Notes: generated from the sequence alone by a model not told the origin. 64,000 bases of DNA from Tricholomella constricta (GCA_013368375.1 JAACJP010000003.1:744001-808000), one strand, 5' to 3'. Positions 12,056 to 25,231 are shown, numbered from the stretch's first letter. Numbers and translations are program-made.

Positions 12056-15000
12056 TTAAGCCCGTGCTGCATTTTTCTTCTGTTCTTTCAACAAAGCGAT
12101 TCTCTGTGAAAAATGATTTTTTTAGGAAACATAGGCCCAACGAAAGGAAGGAAAAATCATTACCTGCTTCCTCTCCTCTTTACGCCGTGCCATCTCTGCG
12201 GCCCTATCTTCCTTAGTCATCTCGGATTGGCTGGCATTCAGAGGTGGAGGCGACGACATCGGTGTTGACGCCCTGCTTGAAGGATTTGAAGGGGAATTCA
12301 GAATAGGATTTGTGCGATACGTTGAGCTGCCGTTTGAATTTCCTTTTACACTAAACCCAAGTCCAACCGAGGCAATTGGCTTTGGGACCACAAGTGCGGG
12401 CGGTGCGGTCTCAAAGGCGCCTAGCGAAGGTGTCAATAGCAATGCAAATCCAGCCATCAACGACTCACTCCAATCATCCTCATCCGCGTTAACATCAATG
12501 AGATCATCATTGCCCCATGGATTCTCAGTCCCAGCAGTGTCTGCGACGTCCTCCGCCCAATGCTCAGCAACAATGGAAGCAGCAATACTAGACGGTACTT
12601 TGTTGGCGCCCAGTTGCATGCCCTTGGTTTTGGATGTCGAAGGCAGCGCAGGAGAAGACAGCGGGGATGCTGCTGCAGACATTGTTTGAGGGACAGACAG
12701 GAATGAAGCGTTCGAGAGCGTATTCCCGGAATATGCGGCAGGAGGTGGGGTGGAGGTAGGACGTTCTGTTGGCGTCGATCCAGCGCCAACCCCAATTGTG
12801 GTTTGTAAGTCTGAAGTCATGAGCTAGCCAAAAATCAGTAATGAATGAAACATATCCGGTGGGACGAGAACGCTCACTTTCTTCCCAAGTGAAGAGATAG
12901 CCCACCCTGCAAGCGAGCCTGCCGCCCCTGCCGCCGTGGTAACAAGGGTCGCTTGTTCCGGAAGAGGATTGCTGGAATTATCGCTTGCGTCAAAGACGGC
13001 GGTTTCAGGCTGTAGCCAATCATTGTTAGGCATATTGTACGTTAAAGATGCCATAGAAATACCATCGTCACCGCGTGATGTTCTAGTTTCTTCACAAAAA
13101 GCTCTACGGCCTTGAATGCTTGATCTCTGACTAACCTAAAGATAGTTGACATTTCGATGTTTCGCGGCCGAAGACGAAGGCGAAGGGACATACTTTTCTT
13201 TATCTATCATAGCAAAGGCAATGTTGGGAATAACCTTATTTGCTACGTCTTCAACTTCGAAACAGTCAATCGTCGCCATAAATGCCATGAGGCCAGCAAC
13301 ACGGGCATGGACGAAGGTGTCTTTGAGAGCACGTGTGAAGGCCGGAACAAGCACTTTCTTCTTGGTGTGGTAACCCAGCGTTGGGCCCAGACGACCGATA
13401 AGTATACATGTATTCGTTCGGATCGATGCTTCGGGGTCAATTTGCATCTTTGCTAGAAAACGCAGAAGATCGTTGTTGAGGATACGATCCGTCAACTAGG
13501 TAGATAAGATGAATTTCAAGAAGACAGACTGCACCACAATGAGCTTGTTCACCTTAGGAGCTAGGAGGATGATGGATTTAGTGGTGGCTTCGCGGATGAC
13601 CGCTACTGTGTCCGAAAATCCCGTTGACTGAAGCATTTCAGGGCTGAAGGGCGCAGAGTAGATGAAGATGGCACGTACAAGATGAGGGAATATCTTATCA
13701 CTGACAGTCTTCTTATCCAGCCGATCAGCATATTCCGGGAGGTAATCCAACAACGCCATACGGGTTCCGCGATCAGGACTGGCGTAAAGCTTGATCAGCG
13801 GTGCCAGAATAACGTTGGGATACTCCTCAGGCGACACACTAGATCCAAATTGCAGTACAAGGGGTAGTATAGTAGCCGCGGAAGCACCTCCGTATTCTAG
13901 AGCCGTCACGAGGGAAGGGAGAATGCGGTTGGAGGTAAATTCGAATGGGAATGACGAGGAAGATTCTTTGAGAGTCCTATTATAATCATTGCAAGTTAGG
14001 TTACAAGGCTTGGGAATCACATGCACTCATGCTGCCTACCGGAGAAAGGAGTTCTTTTCCGCTTCACTGCTCAATGCAAAATTATCAAGTCCAAGGCAGA
14101 CCTTAACCAGTTTGTTGTTAGCAAAGAACCCGGTGTCCGCCATGCCAATTTCAAGAAAGGCCTTTGGGGTCAAACGTCCTTTCAAATTAGGATTCAAAAG
14201 TTTTTTGAAGGACGCGAATAACGAAGGAGGGATGGCACCGCTGGACGAAACAGCCGGGGGAGGATGAGGAGGGTGGGCAGTAGCAGGGGACGGAAGTGAT
14301 GGATTGAAGACTGTGTGTAAAAGGAGACCCAGGGCATAGGCATCTGCGACCGCCGGCTCACACCTACAGTGAGGGTGTCAGACTACGCAGTAGAAGAACT
14401 AGATCTCAAAAAAATACTGACCCTTTGAGAACAGACCAGCCTCCTTTCTTGACTTCCGGGGTTGCCCAGGAGGCTGAACCGGGAAACAATCCACCGAGTG
14501 TCTAATATCCAGGGTTACTAGCACATAAGGACATGAAGGACACTCTGCAGCGTACGTATAAAGTCGTAGCCTCATCCTTCGCATTGCTGAACAGTTCAAA
14601 ACCGCCTAATTTCCATTCTCCAGAGGGCGAGATGAATATGGAATTGACGCAGATCTTGCCATGTGTAGAGGAACAGGGGTCGTTCACAAACGTCAAGGCT
14701 ACCTAGAGCGCTTGAATCAATTTACGTGAGAGGGAAACTGGAGAGAGAAACACGCCGAAATTCGATGCAAGCCCCAGAGCAGCCAATCCTCTCTTTCCTT
14801 AGCATCGCGTGTTGACCACGTCTGCAAGACAGCTTGAAGGGGCCGTACGCGCTCCGTCATGAGGTATATGTTCGTGTCCGTCTCCACAGCATCCATAAAT
14901 TTGAGAACATCGGGATGCCGCGTCGTTCTCAGCTTTCGAAGGGCGTTGGTTCCGAACTGCCTGGTAGCCTTCTTAGCCTGGTCACTGAAATCGTATTCGA

Positions 15001-15215
15001 ATATCGACACAGGGCTTCCATCGTCCTATGCGCGACACAGTGAGGAAAGTTGGACTGGATATGGACGCGACCCGTACCCGTTTAATACCATCATAGAGGT
15101 CACAGATGCCGTCGAGAGTGGTAACCTTCGGCCCAAGAGAGAATGGAAGATTTAAGCCGGATTTTTGAACGAGAGTCAAAACCGCGGCTGATCCGAGAGT
15201 TCTTAGGTAGTCCAT
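12056..15215 (-). CDS. SCYL1/Cex1-type N-terminal kinase-like protein
   Basis: The protein starts at 15215 with MDYLRTLGSAAVLTLVQKSG. A kinase-like domain follows (VSIFEYDFSDQAKKATRQFG, RHPDVLKFMDAVETDTNIYL, HGKICVNSIFISPSGEWKLG). It has no HRD or DFG motif: the catalytic loop reads HGKICVNSI and DFG is replaced by GGF, so it is a pseudokinase. HEAT-type helices follow (NRILPSLVTALEYGGASAA, SIRTNTCILIGRLGPTLGYH). A Ser/Pro-rich linker then leads to a basic tail ending RIALLKEQKKNAARA. Scyl1/Cex1 proteins act in COPI-coated Golgi-ER traffic and tRNA export. Resolved exons include 15215-15078 and 15025-14756. The intron 14755-14703 appears to use a GC donor. The gene is divergent from MED14. 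Confidence 0.85.
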
Positions 15216-15497
15216 CGTTATTGACCTTGATGATATGGCGCTTGCTGCCGATGGCAAGCGTGAGGGTGCGTGTCCCAGTATTTAGTCGTTGTGGTCAGCT
15301 CAATCAATAGTGACACGGATATTGGCCATACGGTGGCTGTGCAAACAATGCCGAGGCCATTTGGCAAGGATTCCGATGCGAACTGCCTTCGTTGCGTACC
15401 ACTTGCACCTCTGCAAGGCCTCTTACTTTGCGCCCATCGATTGTCCTGGCGGCCCTTTAGCATAGGTCATTTTCTTTTTGATCTCTGGACGGCCTTC

Positions 15498-18400
15498 ATG
15501 CAGCAAGATTGTGAGGTCCTGGGCGTGACTTCGGATATCATCATTTCCAACGGTCCATTGCCCACAACTGCGATTCATCAAGAGGAATTTCGCGAGCCTT
15601 CTATGGACATATTGGAGCGCGAACTTCCTGTGGTTATGGACGGCCAGATACCACTCGGCGACCTGCTTTCGCGTGTCATGCAGTCAATTTATGCAGAATT
15701 GGCCGAGTTGGCGGAAACGTAGGTGGACAAGCAGGTACATTGAGACTGAGGGCTCAAACGTCTGCCAGTATGCCAAACATGTCTGACAGCGCTCGAAAAC
15801 GGACTCTGGCAGATTGGGTTGTCAAAACGAAAAAGCAAGTTGTGAAGCTGTATGCTGTGGCGAAATGGGCTCGCGACGCAGAAACTGTCCAGAAGTGCAT
15901 GGTGCGTCCACGACATCTGGATACCCTGTTCCTCAGTGCTAACATAGGATCTAGAATATCACCGCCTTCCTCATGACACAAAATCATCAGTTCGAAGGAG
16001 CGATGGACGGTCTGAAATATGCTAGGGAAAGCCTAGATCCTGCAAGGTCGTTAACATGACTATGTGGAACCACAATCACTGATGTTTCGTTCAGACTAAG
16101 AAACCACGACCTTCTTACATCTTTGGATGTCTTGACCACAGGTTCATATCTAAGGCTTCCCACATGCATCAAGGTTTCTACACTTCGCTCTCAGACATCG
16201 ACATCTTTCTCTAACCATAATATTCAGAAATCCATGATACCCATTGATTCACTAACGGACTTACAGATAGGACAAACCCTTGCAGGCATGGAGGATGTTA
16301 TTCGGTATCGACTTCGAGTGTTCGAACTTGTCCCCGTCGAAATGTCGCAATATCGCATAGGTTATTTGAAATTTTATGATTTATATCAGACACACTGACA
16401 GAGTCTGCTAGTCAATGGTCGTGTTTATTTCACGGTTCCCACATTGTTCGAAGCATCTCTTTGCTTGCGTGGTGCTCAAAAAGATGAAGGGTGGTTTTTT
16501 GTCCACGTGGAGTTCCTGATTAACATCGGGGGCGATCTTACGGGTCTTCAGGGTAACATTGCAATTGCAGTGAAAGAAATTTTACTCATAAAGATGAGCA
16601 GAATTTCCTCGAATACCTGCTGGAGTTATGAAACGACATATAACAGACGAGGCAGACGCGCGACTAGCATTTTACCTTCCTCTCCCAGAAGAGGTTCAAC
16701 TTGACTCTGAGATGCCTCGACGACCACAGTTACCTGAAGGCGTCATTGACACCCCGCTTGTTCGCATTTTCAATTTTCTCCGTGCGTTCTCGTCCATCTT
16801 TTTTGCCCCGTCCATATATTCATGAATATATATCAGAGATGATGTCACTGTCCTACCAGCTAGAGATATTATGGTATCAGGTAACTTGTCAGGCCTTACC
16901 AACTTTCCTGCCTCTAATGAGTGCTTTCGATAGGCTGAACGTATGCGGTCACTCGGCTGGGCAGACTATTTAACTGTTCAAATGGATCAGAATCGTAAAG
17001 TGATGACCGTTTCATATTGGATGTACGTGATTGATCAGGCCTATACTACTACCATGTCCTGACACAATTTCCAGACGACGGCCGCCACCTCAACTACCAG
17101 GTCGCCAACGCTTTAAGCTCCCTTTGCTAGGCGGCACCATAACTATATCGATAGTTGAGGCCAGTGGCCCGATACAAACGGGTCCGGGGCCTGCACGATC
17201 ACCAAAAGCCCGAGCCTTCGCCAAGCTGCAACGAAAATCTAAACTTGGTAGCGCGTCACCGTCCGACGAGGTGGAAGGTTTAAGATTTCAAGTGCTGTGG
17301 GAACCTGCAAAGGGTGCCTTTGGAGTTAAAGTGCCCGCCGAGGAGTCGATATCTAACGATTTGCTGCGTGTTGTCGGTGAAATCATCTCATTCTTTAACA
17401 AGCTAGCTGATGTTGTTGCAAACAGGACGCTAACAACTTGGACTTTGAAAATTTGTTGCGAAGCGTCATAGAAGGACATGCTCATTCTGTCCTCAAAAGC
17501 TTCCAATATCAACTTCAGCATGGTCCCACGCGGACCGTTTTCTCACCCCTGGGTATTGTTTCCCTTGTCAAAGACGGCGCGTGTCCTTATTTGATGCAAT
17601 ACAGTCACATTCACTCATGTTATTATACAGAGGGCGTTCAAGCACTTCGGGTTCACCTCTGCGCCGACGAGGTTGTTATAATGACCATCGACTCTCGAAC
17701 AGGCCGCATGAATCTTCGCGATACTGGAGACCTTGCAGCAGCTGGTCGCGGGCCACGCTTTACGGCCATCTCGGATCAGCTGAACGACAACCCGACCCTT
17801 CTTTTCGAAGCTTTGACGCGTCTAAGACTGCATGTAAGGCCTCATCTCACTCCAAATAACAGCAGTTGACGAACAACTCGAAGACGATCACAGATCTTGC
17901 TGAACAGAAGGCCAACTACCTTGGCCTCCAGAGTTTCCGTCGGCGCAATTTTAAACAAGAAGGTTGGTTCTTTGTTCATTATGGCGTCCCGCTTTTACTC
18001 AATCCCTGAGCAAAGAGCTCCAGAAGCTGGGCCCCTCCACGCACGGGACCCTGTATATTCAGCTGTCCAACTTTCCAAGCCACTACCTTGTTCTTGTCAT
18101 CACTGACGAGTGTTTCCGCTATGCTCTTATCACTACAAGGATTCTGACGGAATCTATGTTTTCCCATATGATAATGGAGGATATTGCATGGCTAGACTTT
18201 GACCGAATACACGGAGAGGATATCATGATTACCGCCCACTCAAGTCGGTCTGACCTGCGAATCGGGAAACGGAAGCGAGACAGTGATGACGTTGTCGCAA
18301 AGGATTCAACTGTCATCGAAGTTGATCTGGGGTACGTTGCATTTCCCTTCTACGGATGCTCAAATCCAACTTTCCTAAGGTTCAATCTCGAAACTCCAGT

Positions 18401-19900
18401 CCTCAGGGAACTGTACAGCTATTGCTGGTAAGTCGTCCCAGTTTCCCATCGAACTTTATTGACTCGTCACCACAGTGCGCGAGTCGCCTACATGAACGTC
18501 GAACGGCAATTCAAACTTCGTGGCATTCCTTTCACCCATGTGAACCCTACAAGTGGCGCCCCTGTAACGATGGAACTGGCTCACATTCAATCTTCGCTTG
18601 CACGTTCTGTGCCCGCACTATGTGTGCAGTCGGAACATATATTGTCAGGGGCTCCTGCAGCTGAAGCAGCCATGCCAAATATACGTGTTATCCCTCTTAA
18701 CTGGTGGTCAGAAAAAAGAGCCCAGGTCTCTTTCCTTCCCCCTGCTGGTATTGGCGCATGTTAATATGGTACACAGGTGGTGACTTCCGTCAAACTGAAA
18801 TATGTGCAACAGCCTATGGGGAAAACGGCAGGCACCAGTACTGTCATTCGGCCCTCAAAACGCATCATCTATGACACTACGCAAGCTGTCGTCTCTTTCC
18901 TTTCAGAAAATGTCAATACATGTGTAGACGAATTCCTCGAGGAGTGGGCTCGAGTGTCCAAGATGGTGGTCATCGCTCGAGAGGGTAGGTGCTTTCGGCA
19001 TTGTTGAAACCTCATGCTGAAAGTTGGTTCAGTTGCGCAAATGGCAAAAGAGAGCAGCTGGGAAGACGTTCGCCTGCTTTCTTTTGATCTTCAGACTGTC
19101 GAATTTGCATATGCCTCGGTACGAATATCAGCCTATTGTCGACTATGTATGTGCTGATTCACGTATCGTAGGACTATACGGTTTCCATTTCATGCGAGGA
19201 CCAACTATCATCGATGGGCGGTAACTTTGACCTCCGATTCTCACGTTGCCGACGGTGGCAGAATGGAGAGAAACAGGATAAGGAGCCAGACCAATTCAAC
19301 CCCCATGACGACGCGGAGCCATTTCTACGCAACATCTTACGACATGGCCACGGTCGCCTTGCGCCCTCGCTACACCGTCTTGTAACCTTGTTACGAGATA
19401 CGCTACCAATCGCCACAGAACTAGAGGAGATTCGGAAAAAGAGCGAGCAGGATGGCCGTAGCGTTGACACATTCGCCAAAGCGGCAGGCTGGTATAGACT
19501 GCTTGATGCCGATCTCAAGTTCGTACAATTGTGGATTATGGCTACCCGGATGGGGATTTTGATCATAGCTCACAGGCATGCAATCGATTTTCGATTAATG
19601 AGTGGTCGACGCGTAGCGATCCTTGATGGGTCATATTCACTCTTTGATCCAGCAGCTTCAACGACGCCTTCTACATCCAGTGATACTGACGATACACTAG
19701 GTCTGAGGCCGATCCCTCAATTCACGGAGATTGTCACAGGCGTCGTTCGGGACATGGTTTCATCGGAGAGGGTCCAGGCTGGAAAAATTGCTGTTGTCGA
19801 CGTCGGAGTCATTTGTGACACTGCGACGGTGAGGGACCTCGGGAGAGCAATCCATGCGAAAGTGTTGGAGCATAATTTCTCTCATAACTCTAGCTTTTAA
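15498..19900 (+). CDS. MED14: Mediator complex subunit 14 (Med14/Rgr1)
   Basis: The best start is Met 15498 (MQQDCEVLGV). The first exon ends at 15718 and the second begins at 15769. The Med14 signature is complete: VVMDGQIPLGDLLSRVMQSI, then SARKRTLADWVVKTKKQVVK, LYAVAKWARDAETVQKCM, and RLRNHDLLTSLDVLTTGSYL. Later exons carry weaker but continuous coding, and the C-terminal exon (from about 19190) ends LEHNFSHNSSF. Med14 is the backbone subunit linking the head, middle and tail of Mediator. The gene lies 282 bp from the divergent SCYL1-like gene and about 6 kb from MED12. Internal exon borders between 16.2 and 19.0 kb were not all fixed. Confidence 0.87.
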
Positions 19901-20244
19901 TCCTTACGACAATGATCGAAGGCATGTACTTTTAGACACATTCAGTATATCAATGTCATTACCGTATATCACATTGCTTGTTTGTAAGACTGGACAAGCA
20001 CATGGAATGCTTTCATTGCAGAATTCGGGCATATCCATGAGACGGGGCGCCATCAAAGAAGTAACCTCACATCTAAACCCCTCGCGCCCAGCAAACCCCG
20101 CAACTCACACCTCACCACCTACAATAACCCCCATCTAGCTGATACAGACTCATAACGGCACACCACACCGACTCACCGATACACCTAATTTAAAACCAGT
20201 TCCCTCTCGGTATGAATGCACGTTCGTGCTGCTCGCTTATCCGC
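19901..20244. other. Intergenic region, no gene seen
   Basis: This is the convergent 3' flank between MED14 and the AT-hook gene. The sequence is mixed, with a C/A-rich stretch near 20080-20160. I see no open frame with a domain, no RNA gene and no repeat. Confidence 0.5.
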
Positions 20245-21403
20245 CTAGCAGGCTTTCGTCGCCGACAAAATCCGCGCCACGCTGACTCCATTCTTTTCAC
20301 TGGGCTTACCAGGGGCGTGAGGTTCAAAGCAGTAAGGGATACGCCGACCCACCATTTCCCCGCCTAACGTAGCAAGGGAGGTGGTATTGCATATCTCTTG
20401 CATAGCAAGAAAATATTTGTTCGCATGTGCCGTGTACCATAGGCGCAATGCGCCTCTGAACACGATATTTTTTAAGAAAAGGAGTGACCTTCCCCGCTGC
20501 AACGGGTCGTGGTGGAACGGGTGCCTTCCCTCCTTCGCCGTTACTTCGACGGAGCGAGTTTCAACAGCACATCATGCTCCGACGAAGCGTCGCTGATGGC
20601 ACCAAAGTCAAAAGGCTCCCCACTCCAATCAGGCGCAACAGTGAGGCCAGTGGAACAGTGTTTCTTCCCCAACTTTGGTTTTCCTTGTGCACGTTTGACA
20701 GTCTTCGATGGCTGAGGAACGGAAGGTCCAACGATCGCAATGGATGAGCTTTGGAATGGCCGCAAACGTTTCCGAGGAATCAGAGAGGGTCTTCCCAGTG
20801 CATCTGATGCGCCCTGAGCAGATCGAGACACAATTCGAGGCCGACCACTCTTGCGAGGGGTATCGCCGGTTGAGCTGATATGTACATCAAATTCAAAAGG
20901 CTCACCATCGCTTGAAGTAGATGCAGACCCCATTCTAGGTCGGCCACGTTTCCGAAAAGATTCGGGGCGCCCTACCTGAGTGATCCTGCGCAAAGGATGT
21001 CTTTCTGTATCAGCCTCCCTTTCTGCGTAGGCGAGGCAGTGGCCTTCCGTTTTGTGGTAGGCGTAGCAGCAGGTCGCGAGCTCTTTCGAGGTCGGCCACG
21101 CTTGCGAGTTGTATCAGGCAGCTTGTCTGTTGAGCTGACGTCGAAGTCGAATAACTCTCCTTCGCTTGATGACGCCACAGCTCCTAAGCGGGCTGCTTTC
21201 TTCTGCGGTACCTTTGGGCTTTTGACCTTACGCCTAGTCAGATTCTTGATTGGAGAGCGCCACGGGACCATTTTGGTGCCGGGCTCGCTATCAACATTAG
21301 TGGACTCATGATTCGTAGCACTAGGAGGTGGCATACCAGTCGCGATGGAAATCCGTAAACAATCATTTGCATTACCCAAGGCCTCTGTAGCCATGTTTTC
21401 CAT
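20245..21403 (-). CDS. AT-hook protein, unknown
   Basis: The frame starts at Met 21403 ([11 protein letters not shown]) and carries DNA-binding AT-hooks: [10 protein letters not shown], a second RKRGRPRM and a third RKSGRPRI. An acidic-aromatic spacer recurs three times ([32 protein letters not shown]), so the protein grew by internal duplication. A frame change near 20975 fits a 41-nt intron (GTAGGG...CCTAG), whose sequence itself encodes the second hook in the downstream frame. A further join near 20545-20495 adds a C-terminal part with [16 protein letters not shown], ending at 20245. AT-hook proteins bind the minor groove of A/T-rich DNA in chromatin. Exon structure and the C-terminal part are uncertain. 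Confidence 0.55.
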
Positions 21404-21917
21404 GCGCCTTGCTTGAGCTCGCCATTATGTCGTCTCATTTCAAGTTAAAGACGCAATTCTCAATTTTGCGTGTGAATAGCGACGCACCGTATCCGTCGCG
21501 GAGGGCTTGGCGTACTTCCAATGTATGTTCTATGACACTGAGCTTTAGACATACTGAAAGGCGGCCCGGGGTACAGGTCCCTACACTTTCGACTTGAGAG
21601 TTTTGATGGATTTGAGAAGGTAGCAGCATAGAACGGGGGGAAGACATGTGAAAGCAAGGATACCAAGGGCCCAGAACTTGTTTGCAAGGAGCCATAGAGA
21701 ATTGGACTGCTTGGTACTAGCTGAACGTGATCAGAGTGAACGCGATCGGCAATGTTCGGCATCGCGTGCACATCACGTTCTCGCACTCAAACATTGCTCA
21801 CGTGGCGGTGCAAGGGGCCGTCGCCAACCATTGAACCAAACCGATTCCAAATTCCAAAAGCTAATTCAAAATCTATAGATCCACACATGTATAATCTACA
21901 ATTTGCCCCTTCGCTAT
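21404..21917. other. Intergenic region, no gene seen
   Basis: About 500 bp lie between the AT-hook gene start and the stop of the acetyltransferase gene, both on the minus strand. Several overlapping open frames occur here, none with a domain or coherent composition. It probably contains the AT-hook promoter and the acetyltransferase 3' UTR. Confidence 0.5.
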
Positions 21918-22562
21918 TCAGGAAGCTATCCGTCCGACCAACAGATATCCGTCCTTGGAACCATGCGGGCAAGCCCGATATAAATTACGAATGACACCCG
22001 AAGCTACTTTGAGGCCCATGCGTTCATAGAACGACAGCGCAGGGGCGTTGGACGTCGCGACGTTTGTGTGAATCACTGTGCCATCGCGTAAATCGCGCGT
22101 ATGGTTTGAATGTTCGCTGAAGTAATTATGTACGCGTCGGACGAGGAGACGGGCGACCCCACGCTGCTGAAAGGCTGGAAGAACGCCAAGCGTAAGGATC
22201 TCGATGTGGGGCGCGTCTTTCAATGACACTTTGGGGTCGGAAAAGTCATCCTCCCCATCAGTAAGGACGTAGGACGTTGGGAGTCCATGGACACGCGGGT
22301 TCTGCTGAAGAGCTGCAGAGATGAAAGCGATGGGATTCGTCGGATCTTCAGGATGATACGCCACCAGGCATACGCGCTCGCGGAGGAGGGTGAGTTGGAG
22401 GAAAAAGGAGGTAGGGTATTTAATGGGTAACAGCGAGTCCTACGAGGCGTTAGAGCTCGAGACGTTGTTGCGGAGACTTAGACAACTTACATGGAGAGCG
22501 CGAACGTTTGCAATGTCTGCAGACGTCAATTGCCTGATAAGAAAGTCTGAAGAGTCATGCAT
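21918..22562 (-). CDS. GNAT N-acetyltransferase (Naa50/Naa60-like)
   Basis: Two exons, 22562-22491 and 22439-21918, give 197 residues. The start MHDSSDFLIRQLTSADIANV leads into ALHDSLLPIKYPTSFFLQL, the substrate-side segment of Naa50/Naa60 enzymes. Motif A reads ILTLGVLPAFQQRGVARLL, with the Q-x-x-G-x-A acetyl-CoA pyrophosphate loop. Motif B follows (HTNVATSNAPALSFYERMGL). These enzymes transfer acetyl from acetyl-CoA to protein N-termini starting Met-hydrophobic. Without alignment I cannot choose Naa50 from Naa60. No C-terminal membrane helix is obvious. The intron (51 nt, GTAAGT...GTAG) is clean. Confidence 0.8.
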
Positions 22563-23170
22563 GGTGAAGCCTGTGGTCTACAACTTGGGATAATTCTATA
22601 GTCTTTTAATAACGGACCAGAAAGCCCACATTGGGGACTGATACGAAGAGATCCAAGAGCCTTGCGGGAGTCAAGGTGGCTCGGCCGGGTCCATTGGACG
22701 GGGGTCCGACGGAAAACGAGTGGCAGGAACGCAGATATGTAAAGGAAAGTCTCGCCTCAAACCCATGTGATATAGCGTTTCATCATTGCCAGTAGAGATT
22801 TCTGGCACTTTATGTTTTGAGCAGTGGGGCTATACTACGGGTAATACCGGTGAGTGGACTGTGATTCGGGCATGCCTGCGCTCTGTTGGCTGACTGCACG
22901 CATGACATCCCAGCTCTGGGTCCCCCTGTGGGATGACTCTGCGTTGGCACGCTGCTAAAATACACTCTACTGGATTTCGGATCTTTCATTCATACCGTCG
23001 TCCGCGTAGATACATTTCCAGGGGAATAACGGTATGTAAGAATTTAAGACGCTCGACGGCGTGTCACGGGAGGGATCATGGAGAACCGCCCATAGGCCCC
23101 GCTCTTATTTAACTCTTGGTATTCATACGACCATCTCACCATCCTCCTTCAGCCCATCAACCCAATCAAC
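22563..23170. promoter_or_regulatory. Divergent promoter region, acetyltransferase and PCK1
   Basis: This 608-bp intergenic region has no coding signal. CCATTGGACGG at 22691-22701 differs by one base from the yeast carbon-source response element consensus (CCRTYSRNCCG) and also contains an inverted CCAAT box. A pyrimidine-rich run lies just before the PCK1 start. Regulation by carbon source is expected for PEPCK genes, but this site is only a weak candidate. Confidence 0.3.
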
Positions 23171-25231
23171 ATGGTTCTCTCCCACCATACTCCTTATGTC
23201 ACTCCCCAGATCCTCCACAGGAACTACGCACAAGCGTTCGACACTGAGCAGTTTGGCACATGTACGTCCTTCCCTGCCATGCTCCTCACTTTGGCTTTCA
23301 CTGACTGCCCATTTTTACCAGTGATCGGCAAGGACCTCGAGTATTTCTCACAAGCGGGCTTCGAGATGGACAAGATCCAGCTCAAGCGCAACGCCCCCGT
23401 TGCGCAGCTCTATGAGGATGCGATCCGAAACGAAGGCGCCATCATCTCTTCTTCAGGAGCCCTGATCAACTTTTCTGGAAAGAAGACTGGTCGCAGCCCC
23501 AAGGACAAGCGGATCGTGTATGAGGAGACGAGCAAAGACGATATCTGGTGGGGCTCCGTCAACATCAAGATGGACGAACGTAGGTTGCGGATCTTGCCAA
23601 AATTTTCACTAGCTAATCGTGTTCTAGATACATTTGAGATTAATCGTGAACGCGCCATCGACTACCTCAATACGCGCGAAAACGTCTATGTATTCGACGG
23701 CTACGCCGGGGTAAGTGTCTGAGATCGGGCTTTCGTGCAAAGCTGACGATACTAGTGGGACCCCCGTTACCGAATCAAAGTTCGGGTTATCTGTGCCCGC
23801 GCTTACCACGCTCTGTTCATGGTACGTCATCTATCCCGACTTGCCTTTTCAGGCAACTTATATTCCGCTAGCACAACATGCTCATCCGGCCCACTCCTGA
23901 GCAACTCGCCGACTTTGGTGAACCTGACTTCATCGTCTACAATGCTGGCCAGTTCCCCGCCAACCGTTTCACCAAGGGCATGAGCTCCACAACATCAGTC
24001 GAGATCAATTTCAAGCGCATGGAGATGGTTATCCTTGGCACAGAGTACGCTGGGGAGATGAAGAAGGGTGTCTTTTCCGTCATGGTTTGAAATTTCAACC
24101 ATCGACACTATCCGAAGTTTTCTCAATTTCTCGTCCCTTAGCACTACCTGCAACCCGTCAAATTCGGTCAACTGTCGCTCCATTCTTCCGCTAACGTCGG
24201 CATCGAGAAGAATGACGTCACTCTTTTCTTCGGTCTTTCGGGTACTGGCAAAACCACTTTGTCCGCAGATCCCAACCGTCTCCTCATCGGTGATGACGAA
24301 CATGTCTGGTCCGACACCGGTGTCTTCAACATCGAAGGCGGTTGCTACGCCAAGTGCATCAACCTCTCCGCCGAGAAGGAGCCCGACATCTTCAACGCCA
24401 TCCGTTTCGGCAGCATTCTCGAGAACGTTGTCTACAACCCGGCTAATCGTGTCCCCGACTACGACGACATCAACATCACTGAGAACACTCGCTGCGCTTA
24501 CCCAATCGAGCACATTCCCAACGCCCAGATTCCTTGCATGGTCGACCGTCAACCTTCAAACATCATCATGTTGACCTGCGATGCTTTCGGCGTCCTCCCA
24601 CCAGTCAGCAGGCTCACACCCGAGCAGGCCAGCTATCACTTCCTGGCTGGATACACATCGTACGTCGTTTCGATCCCAAACTGTTTCAAATCTAATCATC
24701 TTTTCTTCAGAAAAACCCCCGGAACCGAGGATGGCGTCCTGGAACCCATTCCTACCTTTTCGACCTGCTACAGCGCACCCTTCATTGTTCTTCATGTGCG
24801 TACAAACGCCTTGTTTCTCATCTCGCATATTCACCCCTTTTCACTAGCCCGGCCGCTACGCTGAGATGTTGGCAGAGCGCATGGACAAGCACAATGTTGA
24901 CTGTTGGCTCATCAACACCGGTTGGACTGGCGGAAAGTTCGGCTCCGGCAAGCGCTGCCCTCTCAAGTACACCCGCCGCATCGTGGACGCCGTGCATTCT
25001 GGAGAACTCGCCAAGGCTGAATTTGAGAACTTTGGCACCTTCGGTCTCTCGATTCCGACGTCCCTTGAAGGCGTTCCCCGTGAATTGCTCAATCCCGAGC
25101 TCGCGTGGGCCGACAAGGAGGCATTCAGGAAGGAGATCAGAAAGCTGGCGGTCATGTTCCAGCGCGCGTTCGCCCTGTACGAGAAGGACGTAGAGCCCAA
25201 GGTTAGAATGGCGGGACCCCAGTTGGATTGA
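23171..25231 (+). CDS. PCK1: Phosphoenolpyruvate carboxykinase (ATP)
   Basis: Eight exons (23171-23261, 23322-23579, 23628-23710, 23756-23821, 23872-24084, 24142-24659, 24711-24795, 24848-25231) join to 565 residues, close to the usual 540-560. Landmarks are [32 protein letters not shown], the P-loop [10 protein letters not shown] followed by IGDDEHVW, and TNWTGG-type [15 protein letters not shown]. These are the oxaloacetate, ATP and Mn/Mg sites of the ATP-dependent family (EC 4.1.1.49). It converts oxaloacetate and ATP to phosphoenolpyruvate, CO2 and ADP, the committed step of gluconeogenesis in the cytosol. All key motifs are intact. Intron 5 has a slightly unusual GTTTGA donor. Confidence 0.97.
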
